64,000 nt of DNA from Pseudoalteromonas sp. S16_S37 (GCF_014694405.1 NZ_JAAUWV010000007.1:1-64000); one strand, 5' to 3'. Counted from the stretch's first letter, positions 9,129 to 19,612 are shown. Translations and numbers: made by a program. Notes: generated by a model from the letters alone, not told the origin.

Positions 9129-10115
9129 ATGGCTCAAACTGCAAATGTTAAAACCAAAAAAACGGACGATTTTGAAGATAAGCTCGACGAGCTAGATGAT
9201 ATAGATAGCTCAAAAGCCGAACTATTGGAAGAAATTGACGACGATGACGACATCTTCGCCAAAGATGAGAATGTAAAAAACCTAGACGCAACGCAATTGT
9301 ATCTTGGCGAAATAGGCTTTTCTCCTCTACTTAGTGCTGAAGAAGAAGTGTATTTTGCTCGAAAAGCGCTTAAAGGGTGTGAAGCGTCACGTAAGCGAAT
9401 GATTGAAAGTAATTTACGCTTAGTGGTAAAAATTTCGAGACGCTATAACAATCGAGGCTTGGCTCTGCTGGACTTGATTGAAGAGGGTAATCTAGGTTTG
9501 ATCAGAGCCGTTGAAAAGTTTGACCCTGAACGAGGTTTTCGTTTTTCAACTTACGCAACTTGGTGGATCCGCCAAACCATAGAACGAGCGATCATGAATC
9601 AAACTCGAACTATTCGCTTACCTATCCATGTTGTTAAAGAGTTAAACGTTTATTTACGCACGGCAAGAGAGCTGACGCAAAAGTTAGATCATGAACCAAC
9701 AGCGGAAGAAATTGCAGAGTGCTTAGACCGTCCGGTTGAAGATGTGACTAAGATGCTGCGCTTGAACGAAAAAATAACTTCGGTCGATACTCCAATAGGT
9801 GGAGATAACGACAAAGCATTGTTGGACATTATTGCTGATGAGAAAGGTCATGGACCTGAGAGTGAGGTGCAAAGCAATGACATCAACAATCATATTGTTG
9901 ATTGGCTTGGAGAGTTAAATCCTAAACAACGAGAAGTGCTTGCAAGACGGTTTGGTTTGTTAGGCTATGAGCCGTCAACGCTTGAAGATGTAGGTAGAGA
10001 AATTGGCTTAACGCGTGAGCGAGTAAGACAAATTCAAGTGGAAGCTTTAAGACGCCTAAAAGATATCTTACAGCATGAAGGATTAAGTACAGATAGCTTA
10101 TTTGAACAACTATAA
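9129..10115 (+). CDS. rpoS: RNA polymerase sigma factor RpoS
   Basis: Stationary-phase and general-stress sigma factor. The 328 residues have an acidic N-terminus (1-50), sigma region 1.2, region 2 with [17 protein letters not shown] and [14 protein letters not shown], region 3, and region 4 ending with the helix-turn-helix [19 protein letters not shown]. The ATG at 9129 is preferred over 9123 because GGGAGG abuts 9123 but lies six bases before 9129. It follows nlpD and is closed by an intrinsic terminator. Confidence 0.97.
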   Translation: MAQTANVKTKKTDDFEDKLDELDDIDSSKAELLEEIDDDDDIFAKDENVKNLDATQLYLGEIGFSPLLSAEEEVYFARKALKGCEASRKRMIESNLRLVVKISRRYNNRGLALLDLIEEGNLGLIRAVEKFDPERGFRFSTYATWWIRQTIERAIMNQTRTIRLPIHVVKELNVYLRTARELTQKLDHEPTAEEIAECLDRPVEDVTKMLRLNEKITSVDTPIGGDNDKALLDIIADEKGHGPESEVQSNDINNHIVDWLGELNPKQREVLARRFGLLGYEPSTLEDVGREIGLTRERVRQIQVEALRRLKDILQHEGLSTDSLFEQL

Positions 10116-10142
10116 CTGCTTAGAATTCACTAATAGCTAATA

Positions 10143-10172
10143 AAAACCACCTATCTCAAGGTGGTTTTTTTG
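10143..10172 (+). terminator. Intrinsic terminator of rpoS
   Basis: An eight-base stem AAACCACC (10144-10151) / GGTGGTTT (10160-10167) with an eight-base loop is followed by a run of T. It lies between rpoS and the convergent mutS. The A run before the stem may let it serve mutS transcription too. Confidence 0.9.
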
Positions 10173-10206
10173 TTTTCTTTTCTTTTTTGTACTTTGAAGA
10201 AAGCGA

Positions 10207-12786
10207 CTAGCTAAGCTGCTGTTTTAATTTGTACAGCAATGCATGTGCCTCGCGCGGACTTAACTCATCTGGGTTTATCGCTTTGAGTGTTTGTTCCACT
10301 GCAGATAGCTCAGGCTCAACCAATGGTAAAGCGTGTTGAGCAGGCGTGACTGGCTCTACTACACTTTGATGATTTTCCAACTGCAGCAACTTTTGTTTGG
10401 CAAGTTGTAATACTGGTTTTGGCACTCCTGCAAGACCCGCAACCTGTAAACCAAAACTCTTACTTGCAGCACCTTCCATCACCGTATGTTTAAAGGCAAT
10501 TGTATCGTTATGTTCTACGGCATCTAAGTGTACGTTCACCAGACCTGACTGTTTCTCAGCGAGTTCAGTTAGCTCAAAGTAATGTGTTGCAAAGAGCGTT
10601 TTCGCTGCCAATTGTCGGGCGAGGTAGTCTGCTGTGGCATACGCCAATGACAAGCCATCATAGGTACTGGTACCCCGACCAATTTCATCCATAAGTACCA
10701 AAGACTGTTTGGTGGCATTGTTCAAAATCGTTGCGGTTTCGGTCATTTCAACCATGAACGTCGAGCGGCCAGAGGCCAAGTCATCGCTCGCTCCGATACG
10801 CGTAAAAATACGGTCTACATTACCTATATTTGCGGTGCTAGCTGGCACGTAACTACCGATATGTGCCATGAGTACGATCAGTGCAGTTTGACGCATATAA
10901 GTTGATTTACCCCCCATGTTTGGCCCAGTAATGATCAACATTTTGCGTTCATTATTGAGGTGAACAGGGTTAGCGATAAATGGCTCCTTACTGACTTGCT
11001 CTACAACAGGGTGGCGCCCAGCATCAATGTGTATTTCATCACTATCGCTTAGAGTTGGTTTACAATAATCTAAGGTTTGAGCGCGCTCAGCTAAGGTATT
11101 AAGCACATCTAAATCGGCTAGTGCTGCTGCCATCAACTGTAACTGTTCTAAATAAGGTGCAATAAACTCGAACAGTTGTTCATATAGTTGTTTTTCAAGC
11201 GCCAGCGCTTTGCTCTGACTACCAAGCACTTTATCTTCATGCTCTTTGAGTTCAGGAATAATGTAACGCTCGTTATTTTTGAGCGTTTGTCGGCGAATGT
11301 AATCTGCAGGCACAAGATGAGAGTTGGCGCGGCTAATTTCGATGTAAAAACCGTGAACCTTGTTGTAGCCAATTTTTAAGGTGTTGATCCCTGTGCGTTC
11401 GCGCTCTCTGGTTTCGAGTTTTTCTAAAATATCAGTGGCACCTTGACTCAGAGCACGCCATTCATCTAGTTCGGCATTATAACCTGTGGCTATCACACCG
11501 CCATCACGGATCAAAATAGGTGGATTGTCGATAATGGCGCGTTCGAGCAGATCTTGTAGTTTAGGTAAAGTCGGCGACTGTGCACAAATTTGTTTGATAC
11601 GTGCGTCATCACTTTCGGCCAAGAGTTCGTGCAGTGGCGCGAGCGCTTGTAAAGCGGATCGTAAACGGGTCAAGTCTCTTGGTCTTGCATTACAAAGCGC
11701 AAGCCTCGCCACCACTCGCTCAATATCACCTATTTGTCGAAGTGCATCATAGGTATCAAGGCAAAGCTGAGTCTCTATTAAACTAGAAATGGCATTGAGC
11801 CTTGCATTAAGCTCATTACGATTTCGAATCGGAGTATGAATGCGGCGTTTAAGTAAACGAGAACCCATTGGCGTAGCCGTTTTATCTAGAATTTGCGCCA
11901 AAGTATTATCAATGCTGCCTGAGAGATTAACGGTAAGCTCTAAGTTTTTACGCGTAGCTGCATCTAAGATCACTGCATGTTCATTTTTTTCTAAGATGAT
12001 GGCGCGTATATGCGGCAAAGCGATGCGTTGGGTGTCTTTGACATACTGCATAACACAGCCTGCGGCGACCAATGCAGTGGCTGCTTGCTCTACACCAAAG
12101 CCAATTAAGTCTTTTGTGGCAAACTGCTGACAAAGTAAGTGCTTTGCGGTATCTAAGTCAAACTCCCAATCTGGACGACGGCGTGCTCCTTTAAATTGTT
12201 CAATGAGGTGTAAATTTTTAAATGACTCAGGATAGAGCAACTCGGCTGGCTGTAAACGTTGCAGGGTTGAACTGAGTGCTTCATCGGTTTTGAGCTCAAC
12301 GATACAGAATTGTCCTGAATTGATATCAAGGTAAGCAACGCCATATTGCTGCTGTTTGTCTTGCCACAACGCGGCCAATAAGTTGTCTTGACGCTCTTGT
12401 AGTAGCGCTTCGTCTGTAACTGTTCCAGGGGTAACAATCCTGACTACTTTACGCTCTACAGGCCCTTTGCTGGTGGCGGGATCGCCTACTTGCTCACAAA
12501 TAGCCACAGACTCACCCATTTGCACAAGACGTGCGAGGTAGTTTTCAACTGCGTGATAGGGCACCCCTGCCATGGGGATAGGAGCGCCAGATGCTTTGCC
12601 ACGATGAGTTTGGGAAATATCTAATAGCTGAGCTGCGCGGATAGCATCGTCAAAGAACAGCTCGTAAAAATCACCCATGCGATAGAACAATAAAATATCT
12701 TGATGCTCGGCTTTGATCCTAAGATATTGCTGCATCATGGGGGTTTGTTGTTTTATAGTATGTTCTGAATATAAATCTATCGACAT
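10207..12786 (-). CDS. mutS: DNA mismatch repair protein MutS
   Basis: Recognises base mismatches and small loops and starts mismatch repair with MutL. The 859 residues contain the mismatch-reading FYE motif (F40-Y41-E42 in RMGDFYELF), the connector and lever domains, the ATPase Walker [10 protein letters not shown], the Walker [16 protein letters not shown], and ATHYFEL. The ATG at 12786 was chosen because family members begin close to MSIDL; the frame is open 33 codons further upstream, but that part overlaps pncC. It is convergent to rpoS and starts only 22 bases from divergent pncC. Confidence 0.96.
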   Translation of the reverse strand: MSIDLYSEHTIKQQTPMMQQYLRIKAEHQDILLFYRMGDFYELFFDDAIRAAQLLDISQTHRGKASGAPIPMAGVPYHAVENYLARLVQMGESVAICEQVGDPATSKGPVERKVVRIVTPGTVTDEALLQERQDNLLAALWQDKQQQYGVAYLDINSGQFCIVELKTDEALSSTLQRLQPAELLYPESFKNLHLIEQFKGARRRPDWEFDLDTAKHLLCQQFATKDLIGFGVEQAATALVAAGCVMQYVKDTQRIALPHIRAIILEKNEHAVILDAATRKNLELTVNLSGSIDNTLAQILDKTATPMGSRLLKRRIHTPIRNRNELNARLNAISSLIETQLCLDTYDALRQIGDIERVVARLALCNARPRDLTRLRSALQALAPLHELLAESDDARIKQICAQSPTLPKLQDLLERAIIDNPPILIRDGGVIATGYNAELDEWRALSQGATDILEKLETRERERTGINTLKIGYNKVHGFYIEISRANSHLVPADYIRRQTLKNNERYIIPELKEHEDKVLGSQSKALALEKQLYEQLFEFIAPYLEQLQLMAAALADLDVLNTLAERAQTLDYCKPTLSDSDEIHIDAGRHPVVEQVSKEPFIANPVHLNNERKMLIITGPNMGGKSTYMRQTALIVLMAHIGSYVPASTANIGNVDRIFTRIGASDDLASGRSTFMVEMTETATILNNATKQSLVLMDEIGRGTSTYDGLSLAYATADYLARQLAAKTLFATHYFELTELAEKQSGLVNVHLDAVEHNDTIAFKHTVMEGAASKSFGLQVAGLAGVPKPVLQLAKQKLLQLENHQSVVEPVTPAQHALPLVEPELSAVEQTLKAINPDELSPREAHALLYKLKQQLS

Positions 12787-12808
12787 GCATCTACCTAAGA
12801 GGTTGAAT

Positions 12809-13300
12809 ATGGAGCTAAACCAAGAGATTAAGACTCTGGCTGCACAATTGGGCGCTATTTTAACGGATAAACGTTTGACGATCACTACCGCTGAGTCATG
12901 TACTGGTGGCGGAATAAGTTATGCGCTAACCGATACGCCAGGAAGCTCTAATTATGTTGATAGATGCTTTGTTACGTACAGTAATGAAGCTAAGCAAGCC
13001 TTACTAGGGGTGAGCGCGCTCACTTTGACTAGTTATGGGGCTGTGAGCGAACAAACTGTTGTCGAGATGGCTACAGGCGCTGCACAAGCGGCAAAAGCAG
13101 ATATTGCGGTTGCTGTATCTGGTATTGCGGGTCCTGGTGGCGGCTCTGATGATAAACCAGTTGGTTTGGTATGGTTTGCAATCAATATACAGGGAAATGT
13201 GCGCAGCTATAAGCAAGTTTTTTCTGGTGAACGTAGTTATGTTAGAACACAAGCTATTGCTTTTGCTTTAAAAAATATAGTTTCTCGTATTCAAGGTTAA
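12809..13300 (+). CDS. pncC: Nicotinamide-nucleotide amidohydrolase, CinA C-terminal type
   Basis: A 163-residue stand-alone CinA C-terminal domain that deamidates NMN to NaMN in pyridine-nucleotide salvage. Key motifs are [14 protein letters not shown] (27-40) and [17 protein letters not shown]. The ATG at 12809 follows the Shine-Dalgarno stretch AAGAGGT and gives the usual length. It lies divergent to mutS and upstream of recA, matching the E. coli ygaD-recA order, but an SOS promoter in between gives recA its own control. Confidence 0.92.
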   Translation: MELNQEIKTLAAQLGAILTDKRLTITTAESCTGGGISYALTDTPGSSNYVDRCFVTYSNEAKQALLGVSALTLTSYGAVSEQTVVEMATGAAQAAKADIAVAVSGIAGPGGGSDDKPVGLVWFAINIQGNVRSYKQVFSGERSYVRTQAIAFALKNIVSRIQG

Positions 13301-13308
13301 AAATGTAC

Positions 13309-13336
13309 TTGATACTGTGATTCTATACAGTATACT
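13309..13336 (+). promoter_or_regulatory. SOS-regulated recA promoter with LexA box
   Basis: A -35 TTGATA (13309-13314) and a -10 TATACT (13331-13336) are spaced 16 bases apart. Between and across them lies the LexA box TACTGTGATTCTATACAGTA (13313-13332), with perfect CTGT-N8-ACAG arms. The arrangement, with the operator overlapping both promoter elements, is the same as in E. coli recA. Confidence 0.93.
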
Positions 13337-13365
13337 GAGCCCATTACGCTAGATTGGAGAAGCAA

Positions 13366-14415
13366 ATGAACGATAACAAACAAAAAGCACTCGACGCTGC
13401 ATTGTCACAAATTGAACGTCAGTTCGGTAAAGGCTCAATTATGAAGCTAGGCGATAGCCAAGCACTAGATATTGAATCAATCTCTACTGGTTCACTGGGC
13501 ATTGATATTGCGTTGGGTATTGGTGGTTTACCTATGGGTCGTGTTGTTGAAATATACGGACCAGAGTCATCAGGTAAAACTACGTTAACGCTACAAGTTA
13601 TCGCTGAAGCGCAAAAACAAGGTAAAACATGTGCCTTCGTTGATGCTGAACATGCTTTAGATCCAGTTTATGCGGAAAAGCTAGGTGTAAATGTTGATGA
13701 GCTTTTAGTATCTCAACCTGATACCGGTGAGCAAGCACTAGAGATCTGTGACATGTTAGTTCGTTCTGGCGCCGTTGATGTGGTAATTGTTGACTCTGTT
13801 GCTGCATTGACACCTAAGGCAGAAATCGAAGGTGATATGGGTGATACGCACGTTGGTTTGCAAGCGCGTTTAATGTCACAAGCACTTCGTAAACTGACTG
13901 CCAATATTAAGCGCTCAAATACGCTATGTATTTTCATCAACCAAATTCGTATGAAAATTGGTGTGATGTTTGGTAACCCTGAGACCACAACAGGTGGTAA
14001 CGCACTAAAATTCTACGCATCTGTACGTATTGATATTCGTCGTATCGGTTCGGTGAAAGAAGGTGAAGAAGTTGTTGGTAACGAAACTCGAGTGAAAATC
14101 GTTAAGAACAAGGTTGCTCCTCCGTTTAAACAAGCTGAATTTATCATTATGTATGGTGAAGGTATTTCTAAACATGGCGAGCTAATTGACTTAGGTGTTA
14201 AGCATAAACTGGTTGAAAAATCAGGTGCTTGGTATAGCTACAATGGTAGTAAGGTTGGTCAGGGTAAGTCGAACTCAATCAAGTTCTTAAAAGAAAATCC
14301 TGAAATCGCCAATGAAATAGAGGGTAAACTGCGTGATATGTTGCTGTTGCAAGCAACTATTAAACCTGAAGAAGGTGAAGAGCCAGCTTTAGCTGCAACG
14401 GATGTTGAGCTGTAA
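13366..14415 (+). CDS. recA: Recombinase RecA
   Basis: Forms nucleoprotein filaments for strand exchange and triggers LexA self-cleavage. The 349 residues carry Walker A GPESSGKT (65-72), [17 protein letters not shown], and the L2-loop stretch [19 protein letters not shown]. The ATG at 13366 follows GGAG by six bases; the frame is open to a TTG at 13354, but that TTG lies right beside the ribosome-binding site. An SOS promoter lies upstream and a terminator downstream. recX, often next to recA in gammaproteobacteria, is absent here. Confidence 0.98.
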   Translation: MNDNKQKALDAALSQIERQFGKGSIMKLGDSQALDIESISTGSLGIDIALGIGGLPMGRVVEIYGPESSGKTTLTLQVIAEAQKQGKTCAFVDAEHALDPVYAEKLGVNVDELLVSQPDTGEQALEICDMLVRSGAVDVVIVDSVAALTPKAEIEGDMGDTHVGLQARLMSQALRKLTANIKRSNTLCIFINQIRMKIGVMFGNPETTTGGNALKFYASVRIDIRRIGSVKEGEEVVGNETRVKIVKNKVAPPFKQAEFIIMYGEGISKHGELIDLGVKHKLVEKSGAWYSYNGSKVGQGKSNSIKFLKENPEIANEIEGKLRDMLLLQATIKPEEGEEPALAATDVEL

Positions 14416-14435
14416 AAACTCTAATTAAGCGTAAG

Positions 14436-14461
14436 AAGCCCAGCATAGCTGGGCTTTTTTA
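14436..14461 (+). terminator. Intrinsic terminator of recA
   Basis: A nine-base stem AAGCCCAGC (14436-14444) / GCTGGGCTT (14448-14456) with a three-base loop is followed by T residues. It lies 20 bases after the recA stop codon and just before the end of the convergent porin gene. Confidence 0.9.
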
Positions 14462-14467
14462 TGGTGA

Positions 14468-15631
14468 TTAGAAAACGTATTTAGCTGACAATTGTAAGCG
14501 ATTTAGGTCGCCATCAAGATTAGCTTCGGTGTCGCGAGTCGCTACTTTATATTCAACGCCAAATGTTAGCTTTTTAACAGGTGAATAAAGCAAGTTTGCA
14601 CTAAAGCTTTGGCTTGATTTGGTGGGGTTACCTGAAATAGAAAGTAGATTGTCATCGTTATCTGCCGAAAAAAACGAATATAAGAACGTTGAACGAAGTT
14701 CATCATTCCAATGATGTTGATAACCTATAAAGCCAGATGTTGAATCAATAGCATGTAAGTTGCTGCCATCGTACACCGCGCCATTTGCCACATTTAAGCC
14801 TACATAACGACCTAGTCCCTGACCCTGAGTGAGCATAAACTTCAGATTATTCTTGCCAAAGTTAATACGCCCCGATGCACTGATACCTAGGGATGTTTCG
14901 GTTTCATCTGCAGCACCTAACTTGTAAGTAAGTTGACGCGCAAGAGCTGCGATAACAAACTGTCCCCAATCTGCATTGTAGGTATAACGCGCTGTAAAAT
15001 CAGGCATGCTGGCATCATCGGTGACAACTCTTGCATTATCGGCTGTGGTTACTGTACTTTCAGGGTTCTCTGCAGAAAATGACCAACTGCCCACATCATA
15101 TTTAACCATTGCTTGGCGAACGAACACCGTGCCCTCTGCTGGGCCAACGAAATCTAGTGTTTCAGGTAGTGCTGAGACATTTTGAAAGTTTGACCAAGCT
15201 TGACCAAATGTCCAACCTTTGTAACTAACGTAAGCCTGTCTCAGTCTTGGTGAATATGAGTTAGTGACGCGCTCATTACCACCGATTGAGGCGATGAAAT
15301 CGAGTTCAATCTTGGTTTTTATATCACTGCCATCATCTAATTTGGTTGTTGTCGCTAAATTAAATCGAGATTGTCTTGCATGCATGTCAAAAACCGCATC
15401 TTCAGACGATGTGGCAGACACCGGCGTGGTCCCTGGTACGTAAAAATCTCGGCCAATATTGCCACTGCCTAAAGTACCATCAGAGAAATCACTCCAAATG
15501 GCGTCTAGTTTAATGTAGCCACCGTAATTGATATCCGTTTGACCTATAGAAGCGGCGAATGAAGGTGCTGATAGCACGCTGAAAATGCTTGCGGCAATTG
15601 TCGTTTTTGTTGTGTAACCGAATGTTGTCAT
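14468..15631 (-). CDS. Outer-membrane porin, DcaP-like
   Basis: A 387-residue outer-membrane beta-barrel protein. A signal peptide ends near SAPSFAA (about residue 26). The mature part opens with INYGGYIKLDAIWSDF, shows alternating polar/hydrophobic strands throughout, and ends in the aromatic C-terminus SAKYVF expected by the Bam machinery. It resembles the DcaP-like porins of Acinetobacter and marine bacteria, some of which pass organic acids. The ATG at 15631 was preferred over an upstream start at 15724 because it gives a clean signal peptide and has AGGA nine bases upstream. A CrbR-like box at 15740 suggests acetate-linked control; this is inference. Confidence 0.82.
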   Translation of the reverse strand: MTTFGYTTKTTIAASIFSVLSAPSFAASIGQTDINYGGYIKLDAIWSDFSDGTLGSGNIGRDFYVPGTTPVSATSSEDAVFDMHARQSRFNLATTTKLDDGSDIKTKIELDFIASIGGNERVTNSYSPRLRQAYVSYKGWTFGQAWSNFQNVSALPETLDFVGPAEGTVFVRQAMVKYDVGSWSFSAENPESTVTTADNARVVTDDASMPDFTARYTYNADWGQFVIAALARQLTYKLGAADETETSLGISASGRINFGKNNLKFMLTQGQGLGRYVGLNVANGAVYDGSNLHAIDSTSGFIGYQHHWNDELRSTFLYSFFSADNDDNLLSISGNPTKSSQSFSANLLYSPVKKLTFGVEYKVATRDTEANLDGDLNRLQLSAKYVF

Positions 15632-15739
15632 AGTCTTTTTTCCTGTGCAGCGACTCATCACGTGCGATGTTGTCTGATAAAAAGCATCGGTATTCACTTT
15701 TGATGAAGGATGGGGATTACTCAATTACCTATTGGTCTA

Positions 15740-15751
15740 TACGACTAAGGT
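15740..15751 (+). promoter_or_regulatory. CrbR-like box A
   Basis: TACGACTAAGGT shares its twelve bases with the box before the acetate symporter and eleven of them with the acs box. It lies 109 bases upstream of the porin start codon, in reverse orientation relative to that gene, and far upstream of acs. Assignment to CrbR is inference from the neighbouring crbR/crbS genes. Confidence 0.5.
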
Positions 15752-15923
15752 GGTAAAAATTTCACTCAATTGAATAAATAAAATATTCTCAACGGTGGGG
15801 TATGTAATTTAGTTCTTTGATATTAAAGTAATTTTATTTTCATCCCGCGCAGTGAAAAAGATTGAATGAGATATGATTATTACTTGAGATTATTTCATGT
15901 GAAGGGAGTGTGTTATTTACTTC

Positions 15924-15957
15924 TACAACTAAGGTCTAATACTTTCATGGCTTTGCC
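15924..15957 (+). promoter_or_regulatory. CrbR-like box B before acs
   Basis: TACAACTAAGGTCTAAT (15924-15940) contains a GAC/GTC-like inverted core, the kind of symmetric site bound by LuxR/NarL-type response regulators. TGGCTTTGCC follows at 15948-15957. Both elements recur at the same spacing upstream of the symporter operon (24893 and 24917). It lies about 70-90 bases before the acs start. Confidence 0.6.
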
Positions 15958-16010
15958 TGAGTGATGCTTGGGTAACGCCTAAAGGCAAACAAATTAAAAT
16001 GGAGATGACT

Positions 16011-17948
16011 ATGTCGCAGAGCATTTATCCTGTTCCTGAAGCAATAAAGAAACACGCACTCATTGATAACGATAAATATAACACGCTATACAAGCAGTCA
16101 ATTGAGGACCCACAAGGGTTTTGGGCTGAACATGGGCAACGGCTAGAGTGGTCAAAGCCATTTTCAAAAGTAAAAAACACCTCATTTGATAAAGGTCATA
16201 TCAGCATTAAATGGTTTGAAGATGGTCAATTGAACGCGTCATATAACTGTATTGATAGACATCTAAAAGATAAAGCAAACAAAGTCGCGCTGATTTGGGA
16301 AGGAGACAACCCTGAAAATAGTGAACACATTACCTATCAGACTTTACATGATGAGGTGGCAAAGCTAGCAAACGGCTTGAAAAAATTAGGTGTTCAAAAG
16401 GGCGATCGCGTTGCTATTTACATGCCAATGACGCCACAAGCTGTGTATGCAATGCAAGCTTGCGCAAGGATCGGTGCCATTCACTCTGTGGTATTTGGTG
16501 GTTTTTCACCTTCAGCGATAGCGGACCGAATAAAAGATTCTGGAGCTAAAGTCGTTATCACCTCAGATGAAGGTCGACGTGGTGGTAATTGCGTACCACT
16601 TAAAGCGAATGTAGATGAGGCAGTAGCACAACAGGGTGTAGATATTGAGCATGTGGTGGTGCACCGCTTAACTGGCGGTGAAGTAGAGTGGCAAAGCCAC
16701 GATGTATGGTGGCACGAGTTAGTCGCAGATGTAGAGGCGAAGTGCCCACCAACGGCAATGAATGCTGAAGACCCACTATTTATTTTGTATACCTCAGGAT
16801 CAACGGGTCAACCAAAAGGGGTGGTGCATAGCACTGGTGGATATTTGGTCTATGCATCAATGACACATGAGTATGTATTCGATCTAAAAGAAGATGATGT
16901 TTACTGGTGTAGTGCCGATGTAGGCTGGATCACCGGCCACAGTTATATTGCTTATGGCCCACTTGCCAATGGCTGTACACAGGTCATTTTTGAAGGCATT
17001 CCAACTTATCCAAGTGCCGGCCGTATTGGAGAAATAGTTGATAAACATAATGTAACGATTCTTTACACTGCGCCAACTGCGATTCGGGCATTGATGGCGA
17101 AGGGAGATGAGCCAACGGCCACATCGAATCGCGCTAGTTTACGTATTTTAGGCTCGGTGGGTGAGCCAATTAACCCTGAAGCTTGGACTTGGTATTACGA
17201 CAAGATAGGCAATGGCGCTTGTCCGATAGTGGATACATGGTGGCAAACCGAAACAGGTGGGATCATGATCACGCCACTGCCTGGTGCTACAGACATGAAG
17301 CCAGGCTCTGCAAGCCGACCTTTTTTTGGTATCGCTCCTGCGCTATTTGATGCACAAGGCAATGATTTAGCAGACGCTGCTGAGGGTAATTTGGTTATTC
17401 TTGATAGCTGGCCGTCACAAGCTCGCACCGTTTACGGCGATCATGAACGTTTTGAACAAACCTACTTCTCGGCATACCCTGGGGTGTATTTCACGGGGGA
17501 TGGCTGTCGCCGTGATGAAGATGGTTACTATTGGATCACTGGGCGTGTAGATGACGTGCTGAACGTATCTGGGCACCGACTAGGCACAGCAGAGATTGAA
17601 AGTGCGCTTGTTGCACATGAGTCAGTGGCTGAAGCTGCAGTTGTAGGTTACCCTCACGATATTAAAGGCCAAGGTATTTATGTATACATCACGCCTAACG
17701 AAGGGGTGGTGGTAACAGAAGAGCTGACAAAAGATGTGAGAAATTGGGTCCGTAAAGAGCTTAGCCCAATTGCCTCTCCTGATATGATCCAATGGTCACC
17801 TGGGTTGCCAAAAACACGCTCAGGTAAGATCATGCGCCGTATATTGCGCAAAATAGCAGCGAATGAATACCAACAATTAGGGGATACTTCAACGCTTGCT
17901 GATCCTAGCGTAGTCGATGAGTTAATTGAAAACCGCTTGAATCGTTAA
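16011..17948 (+). CDS. acs: Acetyl-CoA synthetase
   Basis: Activates acetate to acetyl-CoA through acetyl-AMP. The 645 residues show the AMP-binding P-loop [19 protein letters not shown], the hinge [17 protein letters not shown], and the C-terminal [11 protein letters not shown], whose Lys (about 606) is the family's regulatory acetylation site. The ATG at 16011 was chosen over in-frame ATGs at 15999 and 16005 because GGAG sits six bases upstream and homologues begin MSQ. It is followed by a terminator-like hairpin and then crbR. Confidence 0.96.
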   Translation: MSQSIYPVPEAIKKHALIDNDKYNTLYKQSIEDPQGFWAEHGQRLEWSKPFSKVKNTSFDKGHISIKWFEDGQLNASYNCIDRHLKDKANKVALIWEGDNPENSEHITYQTLHDEVAKLANGLKKLGVQKGDRVAIYMPMTPQAVYAMQACARIGAIHSVVFGGFSPSAIADRIKDSGAKVVITSDEGRRGGNCVPLKANVDEAVAQQGVDIEHVVVHRLTGGEVEWQSHDVWWHELVADVEAKCPPTAMNAEDPLFILYTSGSTGQPKGVVHSTGGYLVYASMTHEYVFDLKEDDVYWCSADVGWITGHSYIAYGPLANGCTQVIFEGIPTYPSAGRIGEIVDKHNVTILYTAPTAIRALMAKGDEPTATSNRASLRILGSVGEPINPEAWTWYYDKIGNGACPIVDTWWQTETGGIMITPLPGATDMKPGSASRPFFGIAPALFDAQGNDLADAAEGNLVILDSWPSQARTVYGDHERFEQTYFSAYPGVYFTGDGCRRDEDGYYWITGRVDDVLNVSGHRLGTAEIESALVAHESVAEAAVVGYPHDIKGQGIYVYITPNEGVVVTEELTKDVRNWVRKELSPIASPDMIQWSPGLPKTRSGKIMRRILRKIAANEYQQLGDTSTLADPSVVDELIENRLNR

Positions 17949-17993
17949 TTGAACGTTAAAAGCTTGAATTTCATTTAATTCTAAACGAGTATA

Positions 17994-18030
17994 TCGGCTG
18001 CTATTGTCAAAGATAGTGGCCGAATTTTTT
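17994..18030 (+). terminator. Terminator-like hairpin between acs and crbR
   Basis: TCGGC (17994-17998) pairs with GCCGA (18019-18023), and inner arms CTAT/ATAG extend the stem across a small mismatch. Six T follow at 18025-18030. It would reduce read-through from acs to crbR; because the crbR ribosome-binding site follows at once, it probably sets the ratio of the two products. Confidence 0.7.
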
Positions 18031-18041
18031 AGGAGCACAGT

Positions 18042-18695
18042 ATGAACCAGTTTTTAATTGCAGACGATCATCCGTTATTTAGAGCGGCATTAAAAGGTGC
18101 GTTGCAAAATCAGTTCGATACACTCACTGTGTTTGAAGCCGATACTTTTGATAGCACCCTTACGATACTTTCACAGCAAGATGAATTGGATCTGTTGTTA
18201 CTGGATTTACATATGCCGGGCAGCGGTGATCTCTATGGCTTGATAAGGGTGAGAGAGGATTATCCAAGTTTGCCTATCGTGGTAGTATCGGGCAGTGAAG
18301 ATCTTAGTGTGATCTCTAAGGTGATGGCTTATGGTGCTATGGGGTTTATTCCCAAATCTTCATCGCCACAAGAGATTAATCAAGCTATCGACACAGTGTT
18401 AGAGGGAGATAACTGGCTACCTGAAAATATAAAAGATAAAGTAGCCAACACAGCCCATGAAGATAAAGAACTCGCGCAACAAGTCGCCTCACTGACACCG
18501 CAGCAATTTAAAGTGCTTCAGTATCTGCATGAAGGTCTACTAAACAAACAAATTGCGTTTGAGTTACATATTTCTGAAGCAACCGTGAAAGCACATATCA
18601 CCGCTATTTTTAGAAAGTTAGGGGTGTACAACCGAACACAAGCGGTATTAATCGCCTCAAAACTACAACTAGAACCGATTGAGCCACAAATATAA
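18042..18695 (+). CDS. crbR: Response regulator CrbR (acetate switch)
   Basis: A 217-residue NarL/LuxR-type response regulator. The receiver domain has the acidic pocket ADDH (residues 7-10), the phospho-acceptor Asp55 in LLLLDLHMPG, and a conserved Lys in FIPKSS. A C-terminal helix-turn-helix (about 150-210) includes LNKQIAFELHISEATVKAHI. Its place right after acs and the nearby hybrid kinase with a transporter-like sensor make it the CrbR/ErdR-type activator that switches on acs in Vibrio and Pseudomonas. The gene is separated from crbS by purU and the peptide operon. Confidence 0.85.
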   Translation: MNQFLIADDHPLFRAALKGALQNQFDTLTVFEADTFDSTLTILSQQDELDLLLLDLHMPGSGDLYGLIRVREDYPSLPIVVVSGSEDLSVISKVMAYGAMGFIPKSSSPQEINQAIDTVLEGDNWLPENIKDKVANTAHEDKELAQQVASLTPQQFKVLQYLHEGLLNKQIAFELHISEATVKAHITAIFRKLGVYNRTQAVLIASKLQLEPIEPQI

Positions 18696-18718
18696 AAAGC
18701 GCCTTAGCGCTTTTTATA
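18691..18718. terminator. Bidirectional terminator between crbR and purU
   Basis: A perfect 12-base stem TATAAAAAGCGC (18691-18702) / GCGCTTTTTATA (18707-18718) with loop CTTA. A and T runs on either side allow it to stop transcription of both crbR and the convergent purU. It overlaps the crbR stop codon. Confidence 0.92.
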
Positions 18719-18737
18719 TTGCTCACAGAAAAGTGAA

Positions 18738-19568
18738 TTAACTAAACACCACTGTTTTGTTGTCGTTAATAAAAACCTTATGCTCGCAGGCCAGTTGTAG
18801 TGCTTTGCAAAAGACCGTTTTTTCAATATCTCTACCCATTTTAGCCATACTCTCAGCATCATTTGCATGACTCACCTGCGTGACATCTTGCACTATGATA
18901 GGTCCTTCATCTAGCTCATCGTTGACAAAGTGGGCCGTAGCGCCAATGATTTTTACGCCGCGTTCAAAGGCTTGGTGGTAAGGTTTTGCACCAATAAATG
19001 CGGGTAAAAATGAGTGGTGAATGTTTATAATGCGATTATTAAATCGAGCAACAAACTCAGGACTTAAAATACGCATATATTTAGCAAGACCAATGATATC
19101 TGGCTGATATTGCTCAATCACGTGTGCCATTTGTTCATCATGTTCTACACGTGAAAGCCCTGAGTGTGGTACACAGTGAAAGGGAACCCCAAAACCTGCG
19201 ACCAAAGGCTCTAAATCAGGGTAGTTGGCGACCACCGCTAATATCTCGATGTTCATGGCTTTTTCATACTCTTTAAGGAGTACGCCGCCCAGACAGTGCG
19301 CTTCTTTGGTTGCCAACAAAACCACTTTGGTTTTTTCGCCATGGTGTAGTGCAACCTGAGCCCCCGCTGGGAGCTGCTCTCTTAGCTGCTCTAAAAATTG
19401 TGCATGTGGCTTGCCAGTTAACTCGGTGCGCATAAAAAAGCGTGAGCCTTCTCTATCTACAAACTCATTATTACGGGTAATGTTTAAATTATGCTTAAAG
19501 CATAAGTTGGTGATTTTGGCGATGAGCCCAACGCCATCAGCACATTGCGTAGTCAGTATGTAATTCAT
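18738..19568 (-). CDS. purU: Formyltetrahydrofolate deformylase
   Basis: Hydrolyses 10-formyl-THF to formate and THF, balancing one-carbon units and supplying formate for purine synthesis. The 276 residues have an N-terminal ACT domain (about 1-80) that senses small ligands, then a formyltransferase-type catalytic domain with NIHHSFLPAFIGAKPYHQAFERG and the catalytic Asp in LDEGPII. The ATG at 19568 follows GAGGA. A hairpin in its leader (19586-19612) may be an attenuator. Its placement inside an acetate cluster is unusual. Confidence 0.94.
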   Translation of the reverse strand: MNYILTTQCADGVGLIAKITNLCFKHNLNITRNNEFVDREGSRFFMRTELTGKPHAQFLEQLREQLPAGAQVALHHGEKTKVVLLATKEAHCLGGVLLKEYEKAMNIEILAVVANYPDLEPLVAGFGVPFHCVPHSGLSRVEHDEQMAHVIEQYQPDIIGLAKYMRILSPEFVARFNNRIINIHHSFLPAFIGAKPYHQAFERGVKIIGATAHFVNDELDEGPIIVQDVTQVSHANDAESMAKMGRDIEKTVFCKALQLACEHKVFINDNKTVVFS

Positions 19569-19585
19569 TTTCCTCATTCCTATAA

Positions 19586-19612
19586 AACCCCTTTTTTGCA
19601 AGGGGGTTTAGC
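19586..19612 (-). promoter_or_regulatory. Leader hairpin upstream of purU
   Basis: On the reverse strand a stem of AAACCCC type pairs with GGGGTTT across an A-rich loop and is followed by TTTTA, right before the purU ribosome-binding site. It has the look of an intrinsic terminator in a 5' leader. More hairpin-capable sequence lies upstream to about 19680. Whether it is a riboswitch, an attenuator or chance is not decided. Confidence 0.4.

Larger units (their letters stand above)
15632..16010. promoter_or_regulatory. Porin/acs divergent control region
   Basis: A 379-base AT-rich non-coding region between the porin and acs. It holds two copies of a box with core ACTAAGGT: 15740-15751 (TACGACTAAGGT) nearer the porin, and 15924-15940 (TACAACTAAGGTCTAAT) nearer acs. 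The second is followed, 24 bases from its first T, by TGGCTTTGCC. The same arrangement precedes the acetate symporter operon. I see no RNA gene or open frame here. Confidence 0.7.
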
